Source: an uncultured Bacteroidales bacterium | GTDB lineage: Bacteria > Bacteroidota > Bacteroidia > Bacteroidales > Paludibacteraceae | Direction: 5' to 3' | Assembly: GCA_937910305.1 (NCBI GenBank) | Contig: CALEPS010000016.1 | Span: 1 to 21,660, forward strand | DNA length: 21,660 bases | Part shown: in pieces, positions 7,901-15,181 of the stretch | Layout: every line of letters begins with the position of its first letter | Numbering within the stretch: the stretch's first letter is position 1 | The notes under the pieces: model-generated | Database searches by the model: none | What the model was told of the DNA's origin: nothing | Seen by the model: only the letters and a program-made list of their open reading frames with translations | Program-made: the position numbers and the translations under genes

Positions 7901-9553
7901 TTGATTTTCGCCCGAACCGATGGCAGATGTACCGTCAAGCAACAATGCCTCAACGAGCAAAGTGTCATACAAGATGATATGGTCCACGGTGGGAGTCGGG
8001 TCATCTGTCCAGATCGTATCGCGGTAACAACTTCTGGTTGTCAAATCCAATGTACGCGCTTCCCCCACAACTCGTTCCGCAGTCTCATGATTCGCATAAT
8101 GAATATCGCTACCGCTCTCATAAGTTGCGGAGATATCGAATGTCTTAGTAGTCGCACCGCCATATGGGAACACCCAGTCGTTCGGAAACGATGATGTGCT
8201 CAAGGTCGTAAACGGCTCGCTATGGAACGTACGGCGCACTAAAAGAATAGAGTCCACGAAATGCTCATAGACGCCACTCGTGTTCTTTATCCAGAAATGC
8301 TGACGAAGCCAATCGCTATGAGGAGCATAATCTCCCGCTGTCGGTTCTCCGCCTCCAGCAGGTTTGCGAAGGACATTAAACGGCGAAGTACCGATAGCAA
8401 AAACCGTGTCGTGCCATAGGTTCTCTTCTGTATTCAACGAATATTTGGTGTCGCTCACCCACATCACCGTCGAGTCCACCCAGCCCATTGTATAGGTCCA
8501 CGCTTCAGGATTTTCCGGTTCATCGTGATTATCAAAGCCCGTCACAGTATAGAACGGCATGAACGAATGTCCATTATATTTCTGAGCCACCAACGCTTCA
8601 GGAGTGGAAGGTTGAGAGGGACGCGGATTGGAAGCCCATTCGTAATAACCGAACATTTCATACGGCTCTTGCGTCAGTCCATATTGGTCATCATAGACTG
8701 TCGGTCGACTCACATAGATATCCATTTGATCAAAACGGCTACGGAAACGATCTACACCGCTGGAATAATAGACATGGGAGGTAATACTCAGACGCGTTGT
8801 ATCTTCCGTCGTGTTTAAACCGAAGGTATAGGTCGGAGGTGTCATTGTACTCGTCACGTCATTTCCCTGCTTCCTATCCCAGACAGAGATGCGCTGTGAA
8901 TTATCCGGACGGGTCTCATACAGCCTGCTGAAACCATAAACGGGGTCGAAAGAGAGATATCGATATACATCCAGTCCCGACTCATTCGAGTAGTCGTACA
9001 TCCATCCGTTGATATATTTACTTTGCTCGCGGCTATCTTTGGCCGTATGCCACATCGTAAGCTTCGGATCATCCTCCTCCACCAAGAGAAGCGGACTATA
9101 GCCCGCCATGTTCGTTCCTTTCGCCAGATAGCGTTCCCGATTCACGCGTTCGGAGAGCCAGACGCTCTTCACGGTACGGGTGTAGTCTTTGTTGGAGAGT
9201 ATGGCTCCCGTGGGACTCCAGAGCGGTCCTGCTATCCACATGGTAGCATAATTCGGCCCCTCATAGTACATGACAGTATCTTTGCCCAATTTTGCCGCTA
9301 TCGTATCCACGCCGAGATAATAACGACGGCCGTTATAGACAGTAGAGAAAGTCGCAAAGGCATCAGCCGGAACAGAGACAATCGGATCATCTACATAACC
9401 GCCGGATATTCCTTTCTCCGGAGCGGGATCCGCCTTTGGTAATTTAGAAACTTCATTATTATATGCGCGCGCGAACACGCCCACGGATACAATAATGCAT
9501 AAGACAAAAAAGAGCCATTTTACTCTGGCATAGGTTTTAGATGATATCTTCAT
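1739..9553 (-). CDS. Giant T9SS-secreted surface or extracellular protein (2604 aa)
   Basis: A very large exported protein of unknown function. Residues 1-30 form a Sec signal peptide (MKISSKTYAR, then a hydrophobic core ending VFARA). The bulk is rich in Y, W, N, T and S, as in beta-sandwich surface proteins, and I see no catalytic motif. A jelly-roll-like stretch lies at about 1311-1408. A NYWNDDHNWAP segment near 1971 and an FGNPTM segment near 2267 belong to the C-terminal modules. The last 45 or so residues (YDLLGRKV, LPTGVYVI, ending RVVIR) are a type A T9SS sorting domain, which directs passage across the outer membrane with removal of the domain. Two stretches, at about 2370-2379 and 2550-2559, are encoded by in-frame heptamer repeats. 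The start at 9553 fits the signal peptide and a promoter 27 bp upstream. A role in adhesion or polymer binding is possible but not shown. Confidence 0.9.
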   Translation of the reverse strand: MKISSKTYARVKWLFFVLCIIVSVGVFARAYNNEVSKLPKADPAPEKGISGGYVDDPIVSVPADAFATFSTVYNGRRYYLGVDTIAAKLGKDTVMYYEGPNYATMWIAGPLWSPTGAILSNKDYTRTVKSVWLSERVNRERYLAKGTNMAGYSPLLLVEEDDPKLTMWHTAKDSREQSKYINGWMYDYSNESGLDVYRYLSFDPVYGFSRLYETRPDNSQRISVWDRKQGNDVTSTMTPPTYTFGLNTTEDTTRLSITSHVYYSSGVDRFRSRFDQMDIYVSRPTVYDDQYGLTQEPYEMFGYYEWASNPRPSQPSTPEALVAQKYNGHSFMPFYTVTGFDNHDEPENPEAWTYTMGWVDSTVMWVSDTKYSLNTEENLWHDTVFAIGTSPFNVLRKPAGGGEPTAGDYAPHSDWLRQHFWIKNTSGVYEHFVDSILLVRRTFHSEPFTTLSTSSFPNDWVFPYGGATTKTFDISATYESGSDIHYANHETAERVVGEARTLDLTTRSCYRDTIWTDDPTPTVDHIILYDTLLVEALLLDGTSAIGSGENQWITSVSLTAKNQIQVTVKAATEENLDNRLAQIRYTYRYRHSSAEGDWAESTRSIWIQQLGYGSTSAEIYSFSHKGGGSDLQPVHEKKQTFYAIPEENLQLLLHRDHWGYYRWFIYDEDKREKDLLYGDTWTWNDQPTNALGQNFMEINNTSDASSRGRWEVMKDVANPTNDKYATDHFRTDRSVPIPSISYPSSNSKSGQVACEVSAYYDIEPTGEVNKNLSAVVEPTLSYRQIIDIQPAKVQAEKMSHCRVNGTVGTDDKWMEEHTVIVPAGKAFSLQQQYPVSDDGDVVERDHLQYIYYFNPTGTNDANMGTKRDGVADSKSNCYARVGRQYEEGKTKRRAKLLTLADIQAMDNNSKKTILIASAYKYSSSSSYGSGYLLGENGNEDPAYAGYADSVTTIAKLTHFIEDGYLNPSVQSNYTMSLKKISHDANSATIQIYKQSESYPLMYFWGYHNSLIPGQNVAWIRGDESDVSGTKNITVQINAVSDNRRITGNDNAMMSMYMSFRFGVSYSGYLSACETNIRGRYSNNFEVNGDGSDANRAWFFFEIEEPVNIYHFETPRWEKSTDGTTWSTEVARKGTNNANYRWLDDGNLRISATTHTTANETIYYRLRTEHFQLAKFTVVTRNAAEEGPSTSAILTEDNIQNNYDILYTLGNENFPAPGTSDVKAHYHTLPWPITELSYHYPVGTDADKGEIPASKRVFATDLPAAGEYAYLNKFSKDGHTTTAMAGAENGYMLCIHAAKKPVTIFNFTYPQLPCTDQDIYLTFNLCNPLDNGYLPQVTAELQGKIGEGDWVPISRFKTGELDYESGQWQQFVLPLDRSKIADKDAFRCVATLTGSTLDDAYILIDRMRFIAKERPVSVFQNKDACLVNEAGGDVGIIARLDYRNAGYPAGTLIAYQYQKKDGDTYKPLSTNAEASPAEGDIASYVNDVSATPATDINGKSCGVISIPAPSYVPCNGTTPCDSIVDAGQVATRSKCYVNEGPDAEHAYYVMYLSQEVHALVGDTFRVVMAIIPNKDAHPNFSTAGCASERIISINNPVELHVSGYDGVWPNYTRSELNGSDEAHNLREPNAAYAVTATINDAFLPDGKRPGSGSCMFDVVHTLSDDQGFGADEWFENRFGCSRAYFREVMTIFRTDVPENTMRLETNWNNIRPEDFMYEGHSKAQADSMYTTLNRLIVDSAFIEIGLSSYDIYMASNNNSYNVLWPIPASGHYIDATTSETRSVPVCRTPRWFEIHSNQADFSLRFGWDNMFAGNYYIVPIVRASATDANSSLPVRVSAITHDGSNVAVLGWDATTIIETNEPSWNNAVQTKTFRYRQDKDVRGETPPVAVSDYYYAGGTTGKTDTIVTFTPAPGNDYTLKAGYWYRFRAPYYRATVGSTFTEATGSVGYAEFILAIAPDTVRWTPSYAGKANYWNDDHNWAPVMANPPADGFKATVPMGDTKVIITEVAEGMLPIVSDVVKDQLDTLHYGYKKNTCRKILFKPRSQILGQEKLAYETAYIDVALTTGNWQTFSAAINDVYSGDMYIPYATTYDPGTPGSGASIDNEDFAPNPFPYTNYSGSYNPRVYPFALYQGFYNASVPVPFYNTDEDGTPVNNGTKQQSKNSVDWVKTPSLEMHYAPGSACVLVGYDETDADGNEIIVRLPKPDDSYNGYGKYGGMYISGPAININRPNKMTRNLAYDKTALGDEDGISYTLHNETPSEIFFFGNPTMSLIDVYKLCVDNESVLKHEGGTYHFTAYKLIDGTTSTYTVKTIDGPGQFFIAPERAVGLIAATEATSLTIKLKPSAMVAITGEGTVVSGEGIASAPQRRIANHQSLITNKKHLYITASNETDMGVKKSYLTLGEQMGASRGYVYGEDALCISSGLNYYSDESFATPLSMYTIADNHALMQDIRDSLGLVPLVFTTLPDYSYSDYTFLSFYTDGEWDRAIYLYDAVTGDSLSIHNGLEVAVRTPQSDQMRYFINGNSQITSGENQQGVTTGIDIVEDENSQPQITNDKSQTTIVYDLLGRKVAVLGENELLARINLPTGVYVITRGNKAERVVIR
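1875..1902. repeat. In-frame heptamer repeat before the T9SS domain
   Basis: Four 7-bp units on the plus strand read GTTTGTG, ATTTGTC, ATTTGTG, ATTTGTG. They are translated in the giant protein as the polar linker QITNDKSQT just before the conserved sorting-domain core. Confidence 0.85.
2417..2442. repeat. In-frame heptamer repeat inside the giant gene
   Basis: About 3.7 units of ATTAGTG (one unit ATTGGTG) are translated on the coding strand as ANHQSLITN, near residues 2370-2379. The array lies between the FGNPTM-containing module and the last beta-rich module, that is, at a probable domain border. Confidence 0.85.
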
Positions 9554-9579
9554 TGTACCTTAATTTTCAAATTTGTTTG

Positions 9580-9611
9580 CAAAGGTACTAATTTTTATTG
9601 AGATATGCAAC
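9580..9611 (-). promoter_or_regulatory. Promoter of the giant-protein operon
   Basis: On the minus strand a -7 TACCTTTG (9587-9580) lies 20 bp from a weak -33 GTTG (9611-9608, three of four bases of TTTG). The start codon lies 27 bp downstream of the -7 element, so the leader would be only about 20 nt, A/T-rich and without a Shine-Dalgarno. Confidence 0.65.
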
Positions 9612-9744
9612 TTTTTTTTGACAAAATAGCAATTGCAAGGTAGAGTTGGCAAGAAAAAGGAGGAAGTAAGGGCGGAAACGGAGATGCAGAGGGGAGGGGA
9701 TTTTCTGGGGGTTGGCTGTCGGAGACGTCATAGAAATAACCCCT

Positions 9745-9788
9745 TAATCACCCCCTAATCTCGCCCTAATCACCCCCTTATCACCCCC
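9745..9788. repeat. 11-bp tandem repeat, four copies
   Basis: The units read TAATCACCCCC, TAATCTCGCCC, TAATCACCCCC and TTATCACCCCC. It is the only array here with a period of 11. It lies about 135 bp upstream of the giant-gene -33 element and about 190 bp downstream of the dnaK terminator. Confidence 0.9.
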
Positions 9789-9825
9789 TTTTGAGAGTCA
9801 AAAAGGTAGGAAGGACAAAGTAAAG

Positions 9826-9846
9826 GGACAAAGTACAATGTACAAA
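9826..9846. repeat. Short heptamer repeat in spacer
   Basis: Units GGACAAA, GTACAAT and GTACAAA follow one another, with a shifted GGACAAA, GTAAA pair just before (from 9813). The sequence resembles the larger array behind groEL (17943-18040). Confidence 0.65.
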
Positions 9847-9975
9847 GGAAGGGAGGAGAAGGAGGGAAAAGAAAGAACGCAGGCCTGACGACCTGCGCAC
9901 TAAACAAAGAGGGGAGAAGAAAGCTTTTATACAAAAAAGTGCATAAAGTTACAAATTTTAGAGTAGAGTTGATAA

Positions 9976-10005
9976 AATGCCCCGACTCAAAAGAATCGGG
10001 GCATT
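9976..10005 (-). terminator. dnaK transcription terminator
   Basis: A long inverted repeat: AATGCCCCGA (9976-9985) pairs with TCGGGGCATT (9996-10005). On the minus strand the stem extends inward to 13 bp, with one wobble pair and a TTTT loop, and is followed by TTTTATC. It lies about 105 bp beyond the dnaK stop, after the two REP-like copies. Confidence 0.75.
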
Positions 10006-10006
10006 G

Positions 10007-10109
10007 GGTGGCTCGCGCAATGATGCGCGAGAAATGCACAGAGAGGAGCGACTTCGTACCGGTCTGGCGGTGGCTCGCGCAATGATGCGCGAGAAATGCA
10101 CAGAGAGGA
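10007..10109. repeat. Two direct copies of a 41-bp REP-like element behind dnaK
   Basis: Identical 41-bp copies lie at 10007-10047 and 10069-10109 (62-bp period). Each contains the perfect palindrome CTCGCGCA-ATGA-TGCGCGAG (10012-10031 and 10074-10093) and a tail ending in GCACAGAGAGGA. The second copy touches the dnaK stop codon. The same palindrome, with loop ATAA, recurs at 12937-12956. Confidence 0.9.
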
Positions 10110-12032
<1,923 letters not shown>

Positions 12033-12215
12033 AATATAAAAATTTTAATGTTTTACAAATTTTATGACCGCTTACGCTGCAGGACCATTCATTATAGGAG
12101 CGCATCGCTGTAAGACGATTCATTAGGAGTATGACAAATGATGTGCCAAAGGGGAAATTCGGGATTTTGGAGGTATTTTGGCAGAGAAAGGCTGACAAAA
12201 TGGCAGAAAGGCGGG
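12033..12215. other. dnaK upstream spacer
   Basis: No gene is seen. An A/T-rich segment sits directly before the dnaK start. A near-direct repeat, ATTCATTATAGGAG (about 12090) and ATTCATTAGGAGT (about 12118), lies further up. No CIRCE element or other clear heat-shock operator is visible. Confidence 0.5.
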
Positions 12216-12349
12216 GTCGATGGGCTTCACGGATGATATATATCCTTCGGAGTAACTCGCCCCATGCTCGACGGATTTTTAGGTGCCCATACGCAAAAAT
12301 ATGCCTCCGAAAGATATATACCAATCCCGCCCGGGGCGGGCCCATCGAA
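12216..12349. other. Long nested inverted repeat, possible structured RNA or dnaK regulatory element
   Basis: Three nested pairings give a rod-like fold. The outer arm is TCGATGGGC (12217-12225) with GCCCATCGA (12340-12348). The middle arm, 12237-12252 with 12305-12320, is TATATATC plus TTCGGAG against CTCCGAA plus GATATATA, with one mismatch. The inner arm is ATTTTT with AAAAAT around 12275-12300. A GC-rich hairpin (CCCGCCC, G, GGGCGGG at 12326-12340) could compete with the outer arm. No convincing protein is encoded. It may be a small RNA, or the dnaK promoter may lie within it. Confidence 0.5.
12294..12325 (-). promoter_or_regulatory. Candidate dnaK promoter
   Basis: On the minus strand TATTTTTG (12301-12294) fits the -7 element TAnnTTTG, and ATTG (12325-12322) is a three-of-four match to TTTG at the right spacing (20 bp). 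It would give a leader of about 255 nt. It is the best match in the spacer but lies inside the inverted repeat, so the call is weak. Confidence 0.3.
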
Positions 12350-12420
12350 CGAAGAGAGAGAGGGGAAAAAAGAAGAAATCACAAAAAATACAGGGTAAAA
12401 TGCATTTTTTTCTAAAAAAA

Positions 12421-12452
12421 TTTGGTCAATTCAAAAAAAAGCAGTAATTTTG
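12421..12452 (+). promoter_or_regulatory. tRNA-Glu promoter
   Basis: A -33 TTTG (12421-12424) and -7 TAATTTTG (12445-12452) are separated by 20 bp containing eight A's. The 29-bp segment 12430-12458 differs at only three positions from the rRNA and dnaA promoter cores. Transcription would start near 12459, about 70 nt before the tRNA. Confidence 0.8.
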
Positions 12453-12530
12453 CACCCGCTTTCGTCCGAGGAGCAGTTTATGCCCCTTCCGGCGGAGGCC
12501 AGTTTCCCCGATAAACGGGGACACTTCCGA

Positions 12531-12603
12531 GGTGCTATCGTCTAGTGGCCTAGGACAACGGCCTCTCACGCCGTAAACCCCGGTTCGAGTCCGGGTAGCA
12601 CTA
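12531..12603 (+). tRNA. tRNA-Glu (anticodon CUC)
   Basis: The sequence folds as a standard cloverleaf of 73 nt. The acceptor GGTGCTA pairs with TAGCACT (G1-U72 wobble), the anticodon stem is ACGGC/GCCGT around the loop CTCTCAC (anticodon CTC), and the T arm is CCCGG-TTCGAGT-CCGGG. The discriminator is A and CCA is not encoded. The GTCTAG D-arm start is typical of tRNA-Glu. It reads GAG codons. A terminator follows 3 nt after the 3' end. Confidence 0.95.
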
Positions 12604-12606
12604 CTG

Positions 12607-12636
12607 AAAAAGCCTGCAAGTTCGCAGGCTTTTTTG
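12607..12636 (+). terminator. tRNA-Glu terminator
   Basis: AAAAAGCCTGC, a short AAGTTC loop and GCAGGCTTTTTT form a strong intrinsic terminator hairpin just after the tRNA. The same hairpin is repeated at 12732-12761. Confidence 0.9.
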
Positions 12637-12710
12637 TGCTACCAACGGCTCAAACTCGGGGGTTCTTATCTCGGCAAAGCCTCGAACGATTATTGCGGTT
12701 CCGCAATTCA

Positions 12711-12768
12711 CGAGTCTCGGGTAGCACTACTAAAAAAGCCTGCAAGTTCGCAGGCTTTTTTGTGCTAC
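12711..12768 (+). pseudogene. Duplicated tRNA-Glu 3' end plus terminator (tRNA remnant)
   Basis: Positions 12718-12768 match 12592-12642 at 50 of 51 bases, covering the tRNA 3' acceptor and T-stem end, the spacer and the terminator hairpin. CGAGTC at 12711-12716 also matches the T loop, with one extra base before the CGGG. The 5' part of the tRNA is absent; instead there is a palindrome (ATTGCGG, TT, CCGCAAT at 12692-12707). A decayed tandem tRNA gene or an attachment-site-like duplication would both fit. Confidence 0.75.
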
Positions 12769-13026
12769 GCGGCTCGATACCGGGGGGAGTGAAAACGCGC
12801 CAACGAAGATGGTGCGCACAGGACACCGAGGGAGCTTATCTCGGCAAAGAGGATGGAAAAGCCGGATACTATCCGGTACAATGGACACTATAGAAGAATC
12901 CGGCGGCAAAAATGCCACCGAAAGAAACAACGAAGGCTCGCGCAATAATGCGCGAGAAGAGAAAAACGCAAGGACCGCGCAAAAAAGGAACATACTCGCC
13001 GGTACATCGGCGAGAGGGAGACTGAC
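12769..13026. other. Gene-free spacer with small palindromes
   Basis: No supportable gene. Visible are CTTATCTCGGCAAAG at 12835-12849 (also at 12665-12679), the palindrome CCGGATACTATCCGG at 12862-12876, a GGCGGCA/TGCCACC hairpin at 12901-12918, and a third REP-like palindrome at 12937-12956. Confidence 0.6.
12937..12956. repeat. Third copy of the REP-like palindrome
   Basis: CTCGCGCA-ATAA-TGCGCGAG differs from the two copies behind dnaK by one loop base. The 41-bp context is only partly shared: GG before it and GAGAA after it. Confidence 0.85.
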
Positions 13027-13096
13027 GATGAAAGGTGAAAGGTGAAAGGTGAAAGATGAAAGGTGATAGGTGAAAGATGAAAGGTGATAGGAGGAA
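13027..13096. repeat. GGTGAAA heptamer array, ten units
   Basis: Units are GATGAAA, GGTGAAA (three times), GATGAAA, GGTGATA, GGTGAAA, GATGAAA, GGTGATA and GGAGGAA, with strict 7-bp spacing. It lies about 100 bp upstream of the promoter of the beta-barrel gene. Confidence 0.92.
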
Positions 13097-13198
13097 AGGA
13101 GGAGGAAGAGAGGATGGAGAAATTACGTTCACATTTTGTTATTATTTCCACAAAATTACAAATAAATTGACCATAATTATTTTTTTTCAGGCAAATGC

Positions 13199-13229
13199 TT
13201 GCATATTCGAAAAAAATGTTGTAACTTTG
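13199..13229 (+). promoter_or_regulatory. Promoter of the outer-membrane protein gene
   Basis: TAACTTTG at 13222-13229 fits the -7 element. A TTG at 13199-13201 lies 20 bp upstream as a partial -33 element, with an A-rich spacer between. The start codon is 24 bp beyond the -7 element. This supports a start at 13254 and not further upstream. Confidence 0.65.
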
Positions 13230-13253
13230 CGCCCGATTTGTAAAATCGACTAC

Positions 13254-14168
13254 ATGAAGGTCCGCAACATCTTATTATTGGTAACTTGTATAGTTCTTCA
13301 ACTCCCCCAGTCCGTACTGGCCGTAGAGAATACAGACATAGCGTGGACGAACAAAGCCAATTCACGCACAGGTCTGTACACGACGAAGAACTATTTTGTA
13401 TCGCAGGGAGTGAGTATCGGCGTAGGCGCGATGTACTATTTCGGCGATGTAGATAACGAGGGTGTAGCCTTCACCGGTGGTTTCAACAAAGAGAACGTGA
13501 GTTACGGCGGCGGTCTGAACTTCGGCTACAACATCCCAGCCGGCAACTGCTGCAACCTCCGTGTAGGTCTGATGGGCGGAACGCTCCGCGGCAACAACAA
13601 GGTCAAGTTTGACAATCTTGCCGAGCCGCGCGACGACTACCGTAAGTTCCAATCGGTTCTGATCCAGCCCGCATTCGGCGTACAATACTACCCGTTCACG
13701 AGTGCGGGATTCTATCTCTACGGCGGTGTAGCCGTAGCTGCCAGCATCATCACCAATTACGAATTCTACTATTATTATAGCACTCCGGGCGGCCGCGTAC
13801 GCAGCGACAAGCCATTGAGCGGCAAGACATTCGGTATATTACCGATGGTACAATTAGGTATCGGTTACAGTTGGAAGTTAGCTCCGTCTTGGACGATGAG
13901 CGCAGAGATCATGGTTCAGGAAGGTTTGATTGATATGCAGTATATGAATTTGGATGCATGGCCTCTTGACAAATCCCAGAACAGCGAGGGCATCGCATTA
14001 GGAAATGCCTTTGGAACATGGATCGGCCGCAACGGAGAGAAGCATATCCACTGGAACGATGGTTGGTTCCAAGTAGGCATCACCGTGACGTACCAATGGC
14101 GTAACTGCGAGACCTGCCGCATCCTCAACAACTACTCCAATATCAAGCGCAGCAGAAGAAAACACTAA
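13254..14168 (+). CDS. Outer-membrane beta-barrel protein, possibly PorG-like
   Basis: A 304-residue exported protein. The frame is open from 13077, but ATG 13254 is the true start by promoter position and because it begins a signal peptide (MKVRNILLLVTCIVLQLPQSVLA). The mature part alternates hydrophobic and polar residues with many G and Y, for example VSIGVGAMYYFGDVDNEG and FYLYGGVAVAAS, as expected of a small outer-membrane barrel. The YYFGD segment after the first strand recalls the PorG/DUF6089 barrels of the type IX secretion system, but I cannot confirm this. The C-terminus ends in a basic tail with a CETC pair. It stands alone; its stop overlaps the stop of the convergent gene. Confidence 0.75.
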   Translation: MKVRNILLLVTCIVLQLPQSVLAVENTDIAWTNKANSRTGLYTTKNYFVSQGVSIGVGAMYYFGDVDNEGVAFTGGFNKENVSYGGGLNFGYNIPAGNCCNLRVGLMGGTLRGNNKVKFDNLAEPRDDYRKFQSVLIQPAFGVQYYPFTSAGFYLYGGVAVAASIITNYEFYYYYSTPGGRVRSDKPLSGKTFGILPMVQLGIGYSWKLAPSWTMSAEIMVQEGLIDMQYMNLDAWPLDKSQNSEGIALGNAFGTWIGRNGEKHIHWNDGWFQVGITVTYQWRNCETCRILNNYSNIKRSRRKH

Positions 14169-14815
14169 TTCTGCGGCTTGACAGTTCCCGTTTCAGCAAA
14201 CTCAATAATATTCCGGATGATCATCTGGAAGCGCCATTCGACGGCGTTTTTCCACGTCTTATCCGAGATGAAGGCAGAGAGGACTCTGCCGAACGTGAGA
14301 TTAAACTCATAATGAACGCGCGTGTGCGTAGCGTCGATCGGGTGCAGCGAGAAGATGACTTCCCCACCCTCCAAGATCGATCCGCTATAGGTAGCTATGA
14401 GTTTAGCGGTTCTGGCGTCCGGTTCGTTTGTAGGCCTTATGACCATGTATTTCGTACCCAGATGCTGGTCCTTCCACCATCTAACGCCCAGGACATAGAT
14501 ATCAATCGCCAAGTCGCCCGTCTTGAGTACGGGGTCATAGACACGATCCTTGTAATCAAGGAGAATGGCATTGCGGCTCTCTTTGGTAGGCTTATCCGAG
14601 CTGCCTTCTTTTTCCTTTTCGCTGATACCGACATACGCCCATTTGGCGAGCGAATCGGACTGCATCTGGAACTGGGTGCAGAAGCGTTCCGCCGCCCGGA
14701 GCATAGTCTCCAGCGAGGCATTGCAGACAGTATCAACGACGACTCCGCGTTTCTGGGGGCGCGCAAAAGCCACTCCTGCGATAAGGAGCAAAAGGAATGT
14801 AATCTTATATCTCAT
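14165..14815 (-). CDS. Exported protein, possible SRPBCC/START-like fold
   Basis: A 216-residue protein with a signal peptide (MRYKITFLLLLIAGVAFA), probably periplasmic. I do not recognise a named family. The second half (ATYSGSILEGGEVIFSLHP, then a THTRVHYEFNLTFG strand and a long helix ending NIIEFAE) has the strand-then-terminal-helix pattern of SRPBCC/START-like lipid-binding domains; this is a guess from pattern. It starts 6 bp after the Dabb gene and is probably the last gene of the menG operon. Its TAG stop overlaps the TAA of the convergent beta-barrel gene. Confidence 0.7.
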   Translation of the reverse strand: MRYKITFLLLLIAGVAFARPQKRGVVVDTVCNASLETMLRAAERFCTQFQMQSDSLAKWAYVGISEKEKEGSSDKPTKESRNAILLDYKDRVYDPVLKTGDLAIDIYVLGVRWWKDQHLGTKYMVIRPTNEPDARTAKLIATYSGSILEGGEVIFSLHPIDATHTRVHYEFNLTFGRVLSAFISDKTWKNAVEWRFQMIIRNIIEFAETGTVKPQN

Positions 14816-14821
14816 AATGAA

Positions 14822-15127
14822 TCAATATTCGTAATCAAGGCAAGTGCGCAGTTCGGTGTTCGGTCGCACTACTCCGTCCGCGACCGCCACATGCGCAGGA
14901 TGGACGGCATAGCCAAGGAGCGAGTTAAAGGAATCGAGCGTGGCATCCAGCATGATATCGGCATTGCTGGTGTCGAGGCGACCGTCAATCTGTACATGGA
15001 TGTCCAACAATCCCGGCACCTGACCTTTGAGTGCCTCCAGACCTTGTTTAATAACTTGCGCCTTAGCGCGTTTCTCTTCGGCAGTCAAGCCCGAACGAAG
15101 TTTCCAAAGAATTATATGCTTTACCAT
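14822..15127 (-). CDS. Dabb (stress-responsive A/B barrel) domain protein
   Basis: A 101-residue protein matching the Dabb family, small dimeric alpha/beta barrels. It begins MVKHIILWKLRSG (usual form: MIKHIVLFKLK), then has a long helix with EEKRAKAQVIKQGLEALKG, and ends with the HPAHVAV segment typical of the last part of the domain. The function in bacteria is mostly unknown. It lies between menG and the exported protein. Its start codon lies at the edge of a heptamer array that fills the whole gap to menG, so its A-rich initiation region is made of repeat units. Confidence 0.9.
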   Translation of the reverse strand: MVKHIILWKLRSGLTAEEKRAKAQVIKQGLEALKGQVPGLLDIHVQIDGRLDTSNADIMLDATLDSFNSLLGYAVHPAHVAVADGVVRPNTELRTCLDYEY

Positions 15128-15181
15128 TTGTGGTTTGTAATTTGTGATTTGTGGTTTGTAATTTGTGATTTGTTATTTGCG
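15126..15181. repeat. Heptamer array bridging menG stop and Dabb start
   Basis: Eight consecutive 7-bp units (ATTTGTG, GTTTGTA, ATTTGTG, ATTTGTG, GTTTGTA, ATTTGTG, ATTTGTT, ATTTGCG) run from the Dabb start codon to the last codons of menG. They contain the menG TAA stop and the whole 45-bp intercistronic gap. Confidence 0.92.

Larger units (their letters stand above)
9612..9975. other. Gene-free spacer upstream of the giant gene
   Basis: No supportable gene. It contains an 11-bp tandem repeat (9745-9788), a purine-rich tract with weak 7-bp periodicity (about 9813-9870) and otherwise unremarkable sequence up to the dnaK terminator hairpin. Confidence 0.6.

Noticed and set aside
12769..12930. 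RNase P RNA or tmRNA
   Set aside because: Several small hairpins are present, but the conserved cores of these RNAs are not visible.
13077..13253. Longer start for the beta-barrel protein
   Set aside because: This part lies before the promoter's -7 element and before the signal peptide; ATG 13254 is the plausible start.
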